The notes under the pieces were generated by a model, which was given only the letters and a program-made list of their open reading frames with translations, had not been told where the DNA came from and searched no databases. DNA of 64,000 bases from positions 1 through 64,000 of the forward strand of contig LLCB01000169.1 in NCBI GenBank assembly GCA_001414345.1, in the 5' to 3' direction. The DNA is from Hymenoscyphus infarciens. Lineage: Eukaryota > Ascomycota > Leotiomycetes > Helotiales > Helotiaceae. Below are positions 1-12,550 of this stretch, piece after piece (the first letter of the stretch is position 1; each line of letters opens with the position of its first letter). The position numbers were made by a program, and so were the translations under genes.

Positions 1-740
1 CCCTCTCTCCCTCTCTCCCTCTCTTCCATACTTTTATATTTATATAATATACTAAAGAAGGAAAAAGCAGCGAGAGAGGGAGACTAAGAAGTAGCAAAAT
101 GCTCTCCTACCCCTTAATAAAGGGCTTAGATAATATAATTATTAAGTTCTACTTTAGCTCGACTTTATAATCTACGATTTGCGATTTGCGATTTGCGATT
201 TAGTCGATTCCGACTTTTTGGTGTATCCAGGACGCCCTAGCATAAGAGTGGCGGGTTTTTTCTTGTCGGAGCGCGTACTTGATAAACCTATCATGTATTC
301 CAAATTGCTTTCAAAAATTATCTCTGATTCATTCTTGAAGTCACACCTAATAAATGAGTTGTTGTTGTATCGCAAACCTTTTCCTTGAACTCACACGGAG
401 ATCTAGGTGTTTAGCGAGGTCTTTCCGTTATTCTTTTACGTAGTAACCATTGCCAAACGACATTCTGGTAATCATTCCTCTAGATATAGCTGACCATCTC
501 ATTGATCTCCTTATCACTTCTTCAAAAAGAAGTAGAAAAAACCATCATCGCTATTGTTTTTGTTCTGCGGTGCCCCCATGAGAAAATTCTCCCAGATATA
601 ACGAAAGTTTTCAATTATGGGTATATTATCGTAGATCATCGCCACTGATACAATGCTATGAAACCTGACTTCCCGCACCTGGCAAGAAAGAAAAATTATA
701 AGAATGTTTGTTTACCCAAGTGGGCGAGGTACTTGGGACT
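1..740. other. AT-rich, gene-less left edge with simple repeats
   Basis: No supportable gene. A CT-rich simple repeat occupies about 1-26, and a 7-bp motif (TGCGATT) repeats about four times near 176-203. The short open frames here have no recognisable domain. Confidence 0.5.
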
Positions 741-966
741 TTACTCTTGCACTTCCATCCGAAATCGTTGACCGTTATCATCATAAAGGACCATACGATC
801 GACGTTCTCCACGGAATTGGAATTCTTGCCTGCCCATTTTCGAGACTTGCAGACCTGGTAAAGCGGATGACCTGTATCGAAACTTCCTCCTTCCCACTCT
901 ACAAGTAGCTGCTCTGGGGTAATAGATTTGAGTTGTTCAAAGAGCGCGGCACATTCAGCTACTTCA
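741..966 (-). pseudogene. Relic of a GXWXG/DUF4334-type protein
   Basis: One minus-strand frame reads LFEQLKSITPEQLLVEWEGG followed by SFDTGHPLYQ, a tryptophan/glycine KWAGK element and VLYDDNGQRF. This is the order seen in the N-terminal GXWXG domain of fungal DUF4334 proteins (W-x-G, then F-x-T-G-H-P, then W-x-G-K, then a V-Y-D-D segment). The frame ends at TAA (741-743), just where the second (DUF4334) half should begin, and no C-terminal half follows. No start codon or upstream exon is convincing. I read it as a truncated gene remnant; a split gene with an unrecognised intron is the alternative. The function of the family is unknown. Assignment is from remembered family pattern only. Confidence 0.5.
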
Positions 967-2361
967 ATGCGTCCTTACTGCTTCGTCAATGCCAATACTC
1001 TCTCTTCTGGTCTTTACGGAAAGGTTGTCAGAAAAAATCACAGTAGAGCACGGTGAGCAGATGATAACTTACGTAGACATCTTCATCTTTTGAAGTTATG
1101 TAATATTCACAGTCGTGATGATACATAAAGGACGAAGTTGAAAAAAAGTACTTGTGCTTCCTTGAGAGATTTCATGTTTCAACAAGGCTATATTATGTGG
1201 TTGCTTTGGTATGTTACACTATGAAAGTAAAGAGGGTTAGAGCTATCTTACGTTTCCTGGGAGTCGCGACTTGCTTATTCTTTGGGTAACTATTCTATAA
1301 CGCGAAACCATAGCGTGTACTCTGTTGTCTTCTAAGACAAGGTACTTGATTGGAAGCTGAGCTACTTATAAAGTATAAGTGTCACCAGAATTTACTATCG
1401 TGCTCGAGTCTCGTTGTATGACTTAGCAGTACAACCATCACCTCTCCCCTAAATAACAGCTTCTGCTGCGATCTTATTTCATGGCTTGCTTTCGACCACT
1501 TTAAAGAGAGGCTTGACTCGTCTGCTAACCATGAAGCCACGAAACTTCTAGCCAACAAAGCATACTACCAGCCATGTCTTGACGATTGAGACAAGGAGAA
1601 TTTGAAGACCAAGAAGGCCACTGGAAAGGGACAATTCACAGGCAACTATAGTTAATTGATGCACCAAATGACTATTTCATTTATGTCTTCAACTTGGGTT
1701 GTTGTTCGATTTATTGAGAAAGGCTTGGTTATTTCGTGTTCAAATGAGAGAAGGGAGGCAAGTTACCTGTATTGCAAAGCTTAGCACACGAGGTGGAAGG
1801 ATCATATATTGCAAATCTGTGAGTTTTCCTGTATTTAGTTCTAAACCTTTTTTTCTTTGGATCCTACGTTTATTCTAAATTTCTCCCAGTTAAGTTTAAG
1901 GGCTTGGTTCAAGTCGTGATTTCCGAGGCACTCGGGACATACAAGCGTTCTCGCTATCATGTTATTTAAGAGCAAGGCCAAGACCGACACACTCGTACTA
2001 ATTTGCAAAATCTACAACAAGAGCATCGTCAATCTTTATGCAATTAATTAGAGCTAGCTTTCTCAATTTAAGGGACTTTAGGGTTTTATGTTACGTGTTG
2101 GTTCTAAACTTAGGTTGTGGTTGCCACGATTGTTGACCTTTATCAACTATCAATCATCAGTATAACGAAAGTTGAAATAGTTTGTGCTAGACTTACTACC
2201 CGTTCTTCTTCAAACATATCTTTATATAAAAGCTCCCCTTTATATCTTTATAGTGAAGCATTTCGTCGTCTCGTACACACTTCTTCGAATTCCAAATGTT
2301 TTCCCTTCAATGCCGAAAGCTGTTCCACTACTCCCTTCAGAACTAATAACAGGCATCACAC
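967..2361. other. Intergenic, no gene recognised
   Basis: AT-rich, stop-dense in all frames. I see no domain, RNA gene or clear repeat here. Confidence 0.5.
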
Positions 2362-2732
2362 CGAAGTCCAAGAATTCTTCCTCACCCGTCCATGGGAAGC
2401 ATACACGCAACAATTCGACGTCCACGTCACCGCCACATTTTAGCATCTAGTTGTATGTCTCCCTTCCCTGTTCCCTCCCACCCATAAAACAAAAGAAATT
2501 GACAAACCCTTGCCCAGTCTACGCCTCCGAAATGACAGCTCCAGCCTTGAAACTCTTCAACTTCACCGACGGCACCGTCCTCTCCACCATAACTCCCATG
2601 GGAAGGGTGGAAAGTGAGGAAGAGATCGCGGCGCTGATTCTGACTCTTACTTCCAAGGGGGGTGCTTATTGTAATGAGTCTGGTGTCTCGTCGGATGGGG
2701 GGAGGTTGACCCAGGCACCTAGTACTTTTTGA
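2362..2732 (+). pseudogene. Relic of a short-chain dehydrogenase/reductase (SDR)
   Basis: Two segments in SDR order are visible. Around 2362-2443 a frame gives PWEAYTQQFDVHVTATF, resembling the helix in classical SDRs before the catalytic Ser strand. Around 2585-2732 a frame gives PMGRVESEEEIAALIL and then GGAYCNESGVSSDGGRLTQA ending PSTF-stop. This matches the SDR C-terminus, where a P-x-G-R-x-x-x-x-E-(I/V)-A helix is followed by the G-x-x-x-x-x-D-G-G substrate loop. The roughly 120 residues between them, holding the Ser and Tyr-x-x-x-Lys catalytic residues, are missing: only about 140 bp separate the segments. The N-terminal TGxxxGIG cofactor motif was not found upstream either. This is therefore a deleted, non-functional remnant. 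Confidence 0.6.
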
Positions 2733-3142
2733 AGGAGGTATGATGCTGAGCATGGGGAGTAGAGTGAGGGGCCCATGGAGGTCATTGAATGGGGTTTGAA
2801 GAGATAGCGAAGGGATAGCGAAGGGATAGCGAGCGGAGGAAAGGAGAAATTGGAGGCCTTTTCTCTTTTTTTTACCAACAAGCCGAGGGATGTGGTAATT
2901 CATTCCTAGAGATTCAAGTAGCATTATTAAAAAAGAAACGAAGATCCCTCGAGAGGCAACGGGATTTCAAAGAGAACTTACGAGACATTTGGACGATTAT
3001 TGACTCCCCACACGTAAAAAAAAAAACTTCGATTCTTTGGCCTCTAGGCGTTGATGTATGTTCATTCAATCCATCGAACTCCATAAATCATCAACCCTCC
3101 ACCATGCATGCAAATCTACTTCCCACGAAGTGCCTCGTGTCT
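2733..3142. other. Spacer with a short direct repeat, 3' side of MetAP2
   Basis: Contains a 13-bp direct duplication (AGCGAAGGGATAG, about 2805-2830) and the 3' untranslated region of the minus-strand MetAP2 gene. No gene seen. Confidence 0.5.
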
Positions 3143-4696
<1,554 letters not shown>

Positions 4697-4984
4697 GATT
4701 GGTAACACAGAGCGTCTGCTCTGAAAGAATTTCTGTAAAATACCGTCTAGCAAAAATGTGAGACACCAATCCGAACGTGAAATGTTGATTTCTTCAATTC
4801 CAAAACCCAAGCGGAAGAGGGGTCAAGAAACCGACTGCAGGGGTTCAAATTCACGCCTTTTGGAACAGTACCCAATGAAGTTTAGCTCTTGATAGATACA
4901 CGACAAAGTGAATATTGATGAGGTCACTGACATCCAGCAGAAGAGAAGCAGAGATCTCACCAACAAAAACATCCAGCATGAGGA
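4697..4984. promoter_or_regulatory. Divergent promoter, MetAP2 / J-protein
   Basis: The 288 bp between two divergent start codons must hold both core promoters. I see no convincing TATA box or named factor site. Confidence 0.5.
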
Positions 4985-5869
4985 ATGCCACGTCTATTAC
5001 CTTTCAGTTTCACGCCGCCCACCCAGCGGCTATTCCACAGCTATGCCAGACTTCAAAACACCAATAAACCTCAACCCAACCACTATGAAACCCTCAAGAT
5101 CTCTCCTTCTGCCACACCAGCTGAAGTGAAGAAGTACTCTCCACCCTCAATCCAACCTCCCCCTCTATATCCATACTAACCTAAACATCTCAGATCATTC
5201 TATACCCTCTCCAAAGCCCACCACCCCGACCTCCACCCCAACGACCCTCACGCATCCAATCGCTTCGTCTCCATCTCGGAAGCCTACACAATTCTCGGCA
5301 CGCCCGCCAAACGCCAACAATACGATCGCGAGTTCCACCAAAATCAGCACCATTCCCACCAACATACCCATAGAGGATCCTATCACTCCTCTGGGCCCGC
5401 TGGCGGTCGGCCAGCTAGTGGATTGAGTAGACGGAGAGCGCATTTTCAAGGTCCCCCGCCTTCATTCTATCGTAGTGGGGGATGGGGAGAGCAAGGGAGT
5501 AAGAGGCAGGCTGCCCAGGAGGGGGGTGATCATACTTCCAATACTACTTCTACAAACCCTTCTTCTACGAGTACCTCGTCGAAAGCACCAGGTATGGGCC
5601 CAGGCTCTACGCCTTTCCATCAAGAGGTTCCTCATTTCGACTGGCGCGAACATTTACGTACACACGAGAACCACAGTCGTCGACAGAGAGATCGTCGACG
5701 TATGATGGGGGACCCAATGGCTGGTGGAGGAGGCATTGACGAGGGTCCTAGAAGTACACTTATGAATTTGTTTTTTGTGGGAGGGATTATATTGTTGGCG
5801 GGGTGGTTGCCTTATGTTTTTGTGAAGGATGTCGTTGGTGCTGGGGGGAAGAAAAAAAAGAGGGATTGA
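4985..5869 (+). CDS. Mitochondrial-type, membrane-anchored J-domain protein
   Basis: An Hsp70 co-chaperone. Two exons (4985-5133, 5194-5869; 60-nt intron with a TACTAAC branch point) give 274 aa. Residues 1-25 are Arg/Ser/Phe-rich without acids, as in a mitochondrial presequence. The J domain spans about residues 30-100: HYETLKISPSATPAEVKKSF, then SKAHHPD with the diagnostic HPD at residues 60-62, then FVSISEAYTILGTPAKRQQY. The intron falls exactly inside the J domain and joining restores EVKKSFYTLSKAHHPD. A low-complexity Gly/Ser/Thr linker follows. A single hydrophobic segment (about 238-260, LFFVGGIILLAGWLPYVFV) is followed by a KKKK tail. No Gly/Phe or zinc-finger region, so it is a class III J-protein, resembling yeast Jid1-type mitochondrial inner-membrane proteins. 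The exact orthologue is uncertain. Confidence 0.85.
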
Positions 5870-6316
5870 GATTGGGTTGTATATTTTGGGGTACATAGGT
5901 GTTTTGATAGAGAGTTGTATATCTGGAATAAATGCATTTAGAACAACACAGCTATCAATTGGTACTTGAAATAAGGCTACGAGTCTTTGCGATTGGTGAG
6001 AAATATGGAATTGCTGTTTTCCATTGAGTTGTGGGAACTTGAGGAAGCACACACGATTTGGAAGAATCGGAATCACTCCAGTTAAGAAAGTAAATCTTAG
6101 AACCAGAGGTCAATTAAAGATGAAAGGTTGAGGAAGCTTCCGCGGCATTTTCTAATACTACATACAAGCCATCATCAAAAAATCATCCCCTCTCAAAAAT
6201 GCAAGTTAGTATCATTTCGCGCCCCGAAAAAATCAATCGCCATGCATACCACCGTTATTTATTCTTCTAACTATCGTATCATCTGTTCAGTACACTGTCC
6301 GTTGTACAAGAAATAT
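5870..6316. other. Convergent 3' ends of J-protein and VDAC
   Basis: A 447-bp spacer between two genes that converge. No further gene or repeat seen. Confidence 0.5.
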
Positions 6317-7500
6317 CTAAGAGTCGAAGGTGAAAGAAGCACCAATCTTGTGGGTAGCTTGATCGAGCTTTTGGGTATCGAGGGAAGCACCGAGTCCGAG
6401 AGTGACACCGGGGCGGAGGAGAACGTTGTATGCGAGAGCGGCAACACCACGGTCGTTGATCTTGACCTGTAATTGGGATATCATGTTAGTATTCATTCTG
6501 ACACGAGTGAACGAAGGCGAAGACTTACCTTGGCGAATGAGACAGGGTCCAGTCTGTACTTGCTGGCAACCTCAAGACCGACTTGGTTTCCGCTCTTGGA
6601 GTCCCAGGTAGCCTTAGCACCGGCCTCGACTTGTGAGTTGACCTTGTGGTAGTAAGCAGCAGAGAAAACGCTCAAGTTGTTTGCAGCAGTGATGGAAGCA
6701 GTGTATTGAGGAGCGGTATATCCGATAGCAGCGCTGTAGTTGGTGATGGCAGCCTTTTGGACATCATAACCGGCGGAAGCACCAGCGAGGAATCCATCTT
6801 GACCGATGACGGCGTCAACGTTGGCAGTTGGGCCCTTGAGTAGGTCGAAGAAAGCACGGCCGTGGAAGTTGGCTTGCTGGAAGTGCAAGTTGAACTTTGC
6901 GCCCTTTGCGGACTTCTCTGGGAGGAATGAACCAAGGAGCTCAGCCTTGAGTCCCTTGGCGAGAGCATCCTTGAGTTCAATCTTGGTATCGAGGGCATTG
7001 GCGGTGTTCCACGATTGGGTGACGGTAAGGCCTGTACGGCGATAGAATATTAGTAGTTGAGCATTACTTGAGATAGGAAACAGGTTGACAAGGAGGCCGT
7101 AGTTGTTTTTGCGAGAGAATCTGGAACGAAATTGAAATTGGAGCTTGTGGAGTGATGTACCTGTTGGCTTGTCTGTATATTTTCCTTCTAACTGGTGGTT
7201 TTTACTTCGTCAGCTCCGGTGCAACATCCTGCGATAGCATCCGGCGTCTCGGATTGATGGCCACATACCAGCCCACTGGTAGCTCCCTCGTGTGTGCTCT
7301 TTCCGGTAACCTTGAAGGCGACATTGTTTGGGGTATTGCTCTTGACCTCAAGGGCTGCGGCAGAGAGGTGGTAGAAGTCTTTGTTGAGCAACTAGAAAAA
7401 AACCAAAAGTTAGCTAGATCGGAAACTGTCAGGAAAGCGCGGGAGCTGTGCTTACGTCGTTTGAGGACTTTGCAATATCGGCGAAGGCTGGGACAGACAT
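6317..7500 (-). CDS. por1: Mitochondrial outer-membrane porin (VDAC)
   Basis: Voltage-dependent anion channel, a 19-strand beta-barrel that passes ATP, ADP and other metabolites across the outer mitochondrial membrane. Five exons: 7500-7456, 7391-7269, 7191-7161, 7031-6529 and 6466-6317. Their sum is 852 nt, i.e. 283 aa, the standard length of fungal porins. The N-terminus MSVPAFADIAKSSNDLLNKD is the typical amphipathic helix. Later landmarks are KYTDKPTGLTVTQSWNTANA, KGLKAELLGSFLP, a GRAFFDLLKGPT segment, the TASITAANNLSVFSAAYYHK strands and the C-terminal LGLGASLDTQKLDQATHKIG with an FTFDS end. The third exon is only 31 nt and is required to restore the conserved EGKYTDKPTG stretch. Constitutive housekeeping gene. 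Confidence 0.95.
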
Positions 7501-8228
7501 ATTGAAGGATATGAAGGAATTGGTTGATGAATTGAGGAATCGGTTGATGTGTGAGAGGTTGATGTGTTTGGTTGGGACAAGAAGTTGTTGATACAAGTTC
7601 GGCGGAAATTATGCGATGCGGGAACTGAAGGTAAGACAAGGGTCATTCTTTGGGGGGTGGAACGTGCTGCAGATGTGATTGGTTGCAGAAGCCAAAACCA
7701 CCGAATTTGGCCTTCAAAGGTGTGCAGCTGGAGAAAGGCTAGAAAAAGGGGTTGTGAGAATGACCATTTTTGATGCAATGGTGGTGGAATTGTTTATAAA
7801 TATATTATTCCCGACAAAAAGTGGCTAGGCTCTATGCAAAGACATTAAGAAAATATACATAAAATCCTATACCTTTATTGAGTTCGATGGTTCTTTCCAG
7901 GCTCCAGATGGAAGTATTAATGAACTCATCTCCCTCAATAGTAAGCGTGTATTTTCATAGGCTACTATTTAATGCAGACTGGATTTTGGTCAACGCCAAA
8001 TCATCTTCCTGCGACATGCCCTCTATCATTCATGAATATCGTATTCTCGTTGACGCCCTCAAAATGCCCAAGCCATGCAGTACGCCAAATCCAGCGTCTT
8101 GAAAACAAAAGAGCAATCTTTGCACCACGCCAATATCTAGCACGCTCATCATAACTGCATTCCCACGTAAATCCTTACCCGCCTTCGCCATCGCTGTAGT
8201 ACTTTTTTCAATGCCCTCGAAACCCCTA
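7501..8228. other. VDAC promoter and COP9 subunit 3 terminator region
   Basis: 728-bp spacer between two tandem minus-strand genes. It carries the VDAC upstream region; I see no additional gene, repeat or named regulatory site. Confidence 0.5.
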
Positions 8229-9814
8229 TCAATAACCTCCCATCAGATCCTCGTCTTCGTCACCATTCCAGTCATTCCCGGCGATTCCTTGATCTAAGTT
8301 CTTGGAATTCTTCTTTGACTTTAGTATGTGTTTGACGTACTCCTTCTCATAAGTCATCATCCGATCGGTGGTCTTGGTTTCCGACAGCAGTGCCTTGATT
8401 TGGGTTGCTGCTGATGCTAGTGCTCCCTTCATTTGCTGTTCTGTCAAGACCGGCCCATTTTGGGAAAATGCGAGGACAGGCGATTGATTCGAAGGATAGC
8501 TCAAAGTTGCGTGCAAAGAACCATTGGCGATCATCGATTGGACGAGAGTTTCCACTGCCTGGACGCTCGGTAGTCTTGTGCCTGACTCTGCACTTATCGT
8601 TTGAGCGTGTACATCTGAGAGGGATATTTTACTATAGACGTTTGCGAGGTTCCGGATTTGGGTTTGTTGATGGGCGGCCAAAACATTGAGAACAAGCGCA
8701 ACGTTGTAATCATTTGTCCACACATTTGTTCCAGCATCTGCCTCTGCCTTGAGTCGAATTGCCGTGCCAAACTCGAATATCGTAGCCAATGTATCATATG
8801 GCTTTGCGACCACATGATACATCTTTGCCGCTCCAGAGCTTGTGACCTTGGGTAATTGTGGCACTTTTCCGTCCATCAACAAGCTGACCAGTAACCATTT
8901 CTTGTATGCCTCTGACATGATCTTACTGCAACCCGTTTCTCGAGCTGGGTATGAGACGGCAACTTCCAAGCATCGTTTGGCATTTCTCCAATCTCTCAAT
9001 CCAATGTAGACCATTCCAGTCAGAAGACAATACTCCAGCACCTCAGGAACCTTCAGTTTCTTGGCCGTAATCCCACTCTCAGGTGTAATATATGATGGAG
9101 GAGAGAGAGCCGTGTTAGAGAGGTGTTTCGGCTTAGGCTGTTCGCTGGCGCCTGGAATATAGAGGATGGTCTTTTCGATGATTGGGACTACCGCAGCGAA
9201 GCTTTGGACTTCGAGCGCCAACATGACCAGTTGTATGTGTTTGGAAGTAAGGACGGTACCACTTGGGTCAAGACCAAGGAGCGCCTCTCGAATATGAGGA
9301 ATCGCCAGTGGGATCTGGGACGAGTTAGTTCTGGTAGATTCACTATATTCTAGAAATGTATCAACATACCTGATCATGGCGTCGAGCAACCATGACAGCA
9401 GCATCGATAATATTTGACAACTCGTGGCCCAAATATCGAATTTGCCGACCATCGAAGGTGGAAAGAAAGGTTGTCATATGGTTCCAGAGTGTTTCTACAT
9501 TCATATGTTTGTCGTTGCCCTTGATGACAGCATTGATATGTGCCGTGAGAATGAATGCGAAAGATACGGTGTTGAGGGAGGGATTGATGATCTACAGGAT
9601 GATTAGCAGAGTTTTATCTGGTGTTGGAGAGCAGGATTATTACATCTAGAACATTCTCTCCACTAGATGTCTTTTGTACCAGCTTGCTTTCACTTATGCT
9701 CTTGACCGTTGCGATCTGGGTTTTGATGCCCTCCTCATATGCCGAATCGGAGAGCGGTGTCAATGGAGGAGGATGTGGCGGAAAGGCCAGAAGCTTGGGA
9801 AGGATGTCGTCCAT
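8229..9814 (-). CDS. csn3: COP9 signalosome subunit 3
   Basis: PCI-domain subunit of the COP9 signalosome, which removes Nedd8 from cullin-RING ubiquitin ligases; in filamentous fungi the complex links light, development and secondary metabolism. Three exons: 9814-9644, 9591-9370 and 9314-8229, giving 492 aa. The N-terminal half is helical-repeat-like (LDIINPSLNTVSFAFILTAH, HMNVETLWNHMTTFL, GRQIRYLGHELSNIIDAAV). The middle contains LEYCLLTGMVYIGLRDWRNA and KRCLEVAVSYPARETGCSKI, features I associate with CSN3 and Rpn3-like helices. The PCI winged-helix part covers about residues 300-420 (VYSKISLSDVHAQTI, VETLVQSMIANGSLHATL). The tail is acidic (NGDEDEDLMGGY). The start is fixed by MDDILPKLLAFPP, the first Met in the open frame. 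It is divergent from the proline gene. A regulatory-particle subunit is less likely given length and ending. Confidence 0.82.
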
Positions 9815-10180
9815 CGTGTGAAATGGGGAGGTTGTCCAACAGAGGATTTGTTTAGGTTGGCAGTGGTATGCTGCTGTTGGTGTCGATGCGCGTAGAGCTC
9901 CCGGAGCTTGTAGTGGGACTTCTAGGCTGGCTAACAGAAGCGCCTTTGGGGGAAAAAGAAGTCCGGGTTCTCCTCCACGCAGAAACGGGTGTATTTGATA
10001 TTCCGCGCAACTCGTAGGTGTTTGTTGGGGAGAGAAGTCGGGTTTTTGTGTTTGATATTTGGAGGCGCGAGGCTGCCTGGGAGCTTGCAGTGGCTGGATC
10101 AAAAGAGCGGGTGTGGGGTTGCAAGGCGGCGGGGAGTAGTGTAGTCTTGGCACCATCACTTTTCCATATCAAAAACTGGT

Positions 10181-10187
10181 TGAGTCA
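10181..10187 (+). promoter_or_regulatory. Gcn4/CPC1-type site before the proline gene
   Basis: Perfect palindromic-core heptamer TGAGTCA, 66 bp before the ATG of gamma-glutamyl phosphate reductase. Known role: bZIP activator of general amino-acid control (Gcn4, CpcA/CPC1) binds TGASTCA. Function here is inferred from position and target gene. Confidence 0.6.
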
Positions 10188-10253
10188 CGGGAGGTGAATT
10201 CCAATAAAAACAAAATTATACAACACAATCGCAAACTCTAATCATTCAACATT

Positions 10254-11714
10254 ATGTCTCTCACCAACGCAACTCCAGCTGAAGCCGCCAAAGCGGCCAA
10301 ATTGGCATCTCACAGTCTTTCAACCCTTCCCACATCGGCCAGAAATGATGCTCTAACAGCTATTCATTCTGCTTTATCCCAGTCAAAAGATGAAATTCTA
10401 GCTGCAAATGCCCGGGATTTAAAACTAGCTTCCGAGGCCGCAAGTAATGGAAAACTCAGTCTGAGTATTGTCTCACGTTTGGATTTAGGAAAGAAGGGCA
10501 AATGGGAGGATATGTTAAAGGGAATCCTGGATGTACGAGAGCTTGAGGATCCTGGTATGTATAATGTCTCCCGAACCGAAAATAATACCACTAGCTAACA
10601 TCTTGCGTCAACAGTTGGGAAAGTCTCATTACGGACGAAACTCGACGATGGATTAAATCTCGAAAGAGTTTCTTGTCCCATTGGAGTTCTTCTCATCATT
10701 TTCGAGGCTCGTCCTGAGGTCATCGCCAATATCGCATCACTAGCAATTAAATCCGGAAATGCCGCTATACTGAAAGGTATTCCATAATCAATTACACAAC
10801 CAAATAATACCAGCTAACAAAATTTAGGTGGTAAGGAGTCTACCGAATCCTTCATTGCAATTTCCAAAGTCATCTCGTCTGCCCTTGAGAATACTCAAGT
10901 CCCAAATACCGCCATCCAACTAGTCACAACTCGGGATGTCATTCCTCAGTTACTTGAACAAGACCAGTACATTGATCTTGTCATTCCTCGAGGATCCAAT
11001 GAATTAGTTCGTTACATCAAGGACTCAACTAAGATCCCGGTCCTTGGCCATGCCGATGGTCTCTGCTCCATTTATCTAGAACACACCGTCTCTCCCGAAC
11101 TCGCAGTCAAGGTCATTATTGACTCAAAAACGACCTATCCTGCTGCATGCAATAGTGTCGAAACCCTTCTCGTCGAAGAAGCATCCTTAGATACATTACT
11201 TCCACCAGTAGCCGAAGCCCTGTTAGCAAAAGGCGTTTCTCTTCGTTGCGATGCTGCTACCAAAGCTGCACTCAACGCAAAACTTCCAGCAAGCTCGGCT
11301 GCAATCTTGCAAGACGCCGAGGATGTCGATTTCGACACTGAACATCTCTCATTAACCCTCGCCATAAAGACAGTCTCTGGACTCACAGAAGCCGTCACTC
11401 ACATCAACACCCATGGCTCCCATCACACAGACTGTATCCTCACCTCTTCCTCCGACCTTGCAGAAAGCTTCATGGACGGTGTCGACTCAGCAGGCGCCTT
11501 CTGGAACACAAGTACCAGAATGGCCGACGGGATGCGCTACGGATTCGGGACAGAAGTAGGAATCAGCACAAACAAGATCCACGCCCGAGGACCTGTAGGA
11601 CTCGAAGGCCTGATGATCTACAAGTACAAGATTCGGGGAACAGGCCAAGCCACAGCTGACTATGGCGAGGGCGAGGGGCAAAAACAGTTTAAGCATGAGA
11701 CACAGGCGCTGTAA
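10254..11714 (+). CDS. PRO2: Gamma-glutamyl phosphate reductase (proline biosynthesis)
   Basis: Reduces gamma-glutamyl phosphate to glutamate semialdehyde with NADPH, the second step of proline synthesis from glutamate. Three exons: 10254-10554, 10615-10776 and 10828-11714, giving 449 aa. The aldehyde-dehydrogenase-like fold shows the N-terminal helix [15 protein letters not shown], the [20 protein letters not shown] signature, [18 protein letters not shown] at the cofactor site, [32 protein letters not shown], and the nucleophile C262 in [14 protein letters not shown]. The C-terminus has [20 protein letters not shown] followed by [20 protein letters not shown], the PROSITE-type signature of this family. 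Both introns interrupt conserved motifs and are removed cleanly (DPVGKVSL; AILKGGKE). No upstream glutamate 5-kinase domain is fused, as in fungi. A TGAGTCA box upstream suggests cross-pathway control. Secure. Confidence 0.95.
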
Positions 11715-11939
11715 GCATAGAGTACGTAACCAAAAATAAAAAATTAAATTCCAAAAACTTTGCCCAGTTTACCCTAATAGGTGTCTATCCCGAAAATCAC
11801 GACCACCCATCTCGATCCTTCAAAATAACGTCCCTCCGAACCACATCCACAACTCCACAACTCCCGAACTCCCAAACACCAAACTCTCTTCCTCCACAAT
11901 TCCCTCCAAATCAACATCTCCAAAATCATACTCGTGCCC

Positions 11940-12550
11940 TTAATTCCCACCCCCAAAATCACATCCCCTCCCCCCTCCACTCTCCAATCCGCTTCGTTCC
12001 TCCCACAAATCCTCATACTCCTCTCTAGCCAATCTCAGACATTTACTCGCTAAATTCGGTTCTTTAACCTGTAGGTCTTGCATCACATATATATCTACCT
12101 TCATCATCCTTTCCTTTTCTCTTTTGTGGGTGTAGTAGTCTGCTACACATCTGAGGGGTATTTTTTCGAGGGCGTGGGGTCTTGGAGGTAGAAGAGCGGC
12201 TTCTCCGGTTTGCAGTTTTTGTTCTGCCCTTCGGATTATGGGGATTGCGAGGCGGGGGTCGTGCTTGATTAGGAATTTTGTTGCTGTGGGGTTTGTTAGC
12301 TTGAGTTTGGGGACGGGGCTGGTATGGGAAGAAGATGGGGCTTACCGAATTTCAAGAGGAGGTAGATGTCGTATTTATAGGCTTTCCACTCTTTCATGTG
12401 GCAACAGAAGGTGCATTTGCATTTGCAATTGGGGGTGTCGTTGTGTATAGCGGGGTTTGTGGTTATTGTTTGTGGTGTCCTTGTTTTTTCTGGGGCGTGG
12501 CTCGGTCTTGTGGTTTGGGTTGGGGTTGAATTCGGGATTGTTTCGTTCAT
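11940..12550 (-). CDS. Hypothetical protein with a CKCKC cysteine cluster
   Basis: Not recognised. Two exons (12550-12346 and 12283-11940) joined by a 62-nt intron with a GTAAGC donor and CACAG acceptor give 182 aa. The N-terminal ~45 residues are Thr/Pro/Asn-rich and disordered-looking. Next comes a compact cysteine cluster, NCKCKCTFCCHMKEWKAYKY, and then a helical region running FLIKHDPRLAIPIIRRAEQK to LEKIPLRCVADYYTHKREKE. The C-terminus is Gly-rich. Frame conservation through 344 nt of exon 2 without a stop and the clean splice support a real gene. An in-frame upstream ATG at 12706 would add 52 Ser/Gln-rich residues; I prefer 12550, but without strong evidence. The cluster could bind zinc. 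It converges on the proline gene, whose stop is 226 bp away. Confidence 0.55.

Noticed and set aside
9614..10172. Minus-strand Pro/Ser-rich frames over the CSN3 promoter
   Set aside because: Overlap the first CSN3 exon in other frames and the divergent promoter; no domain.
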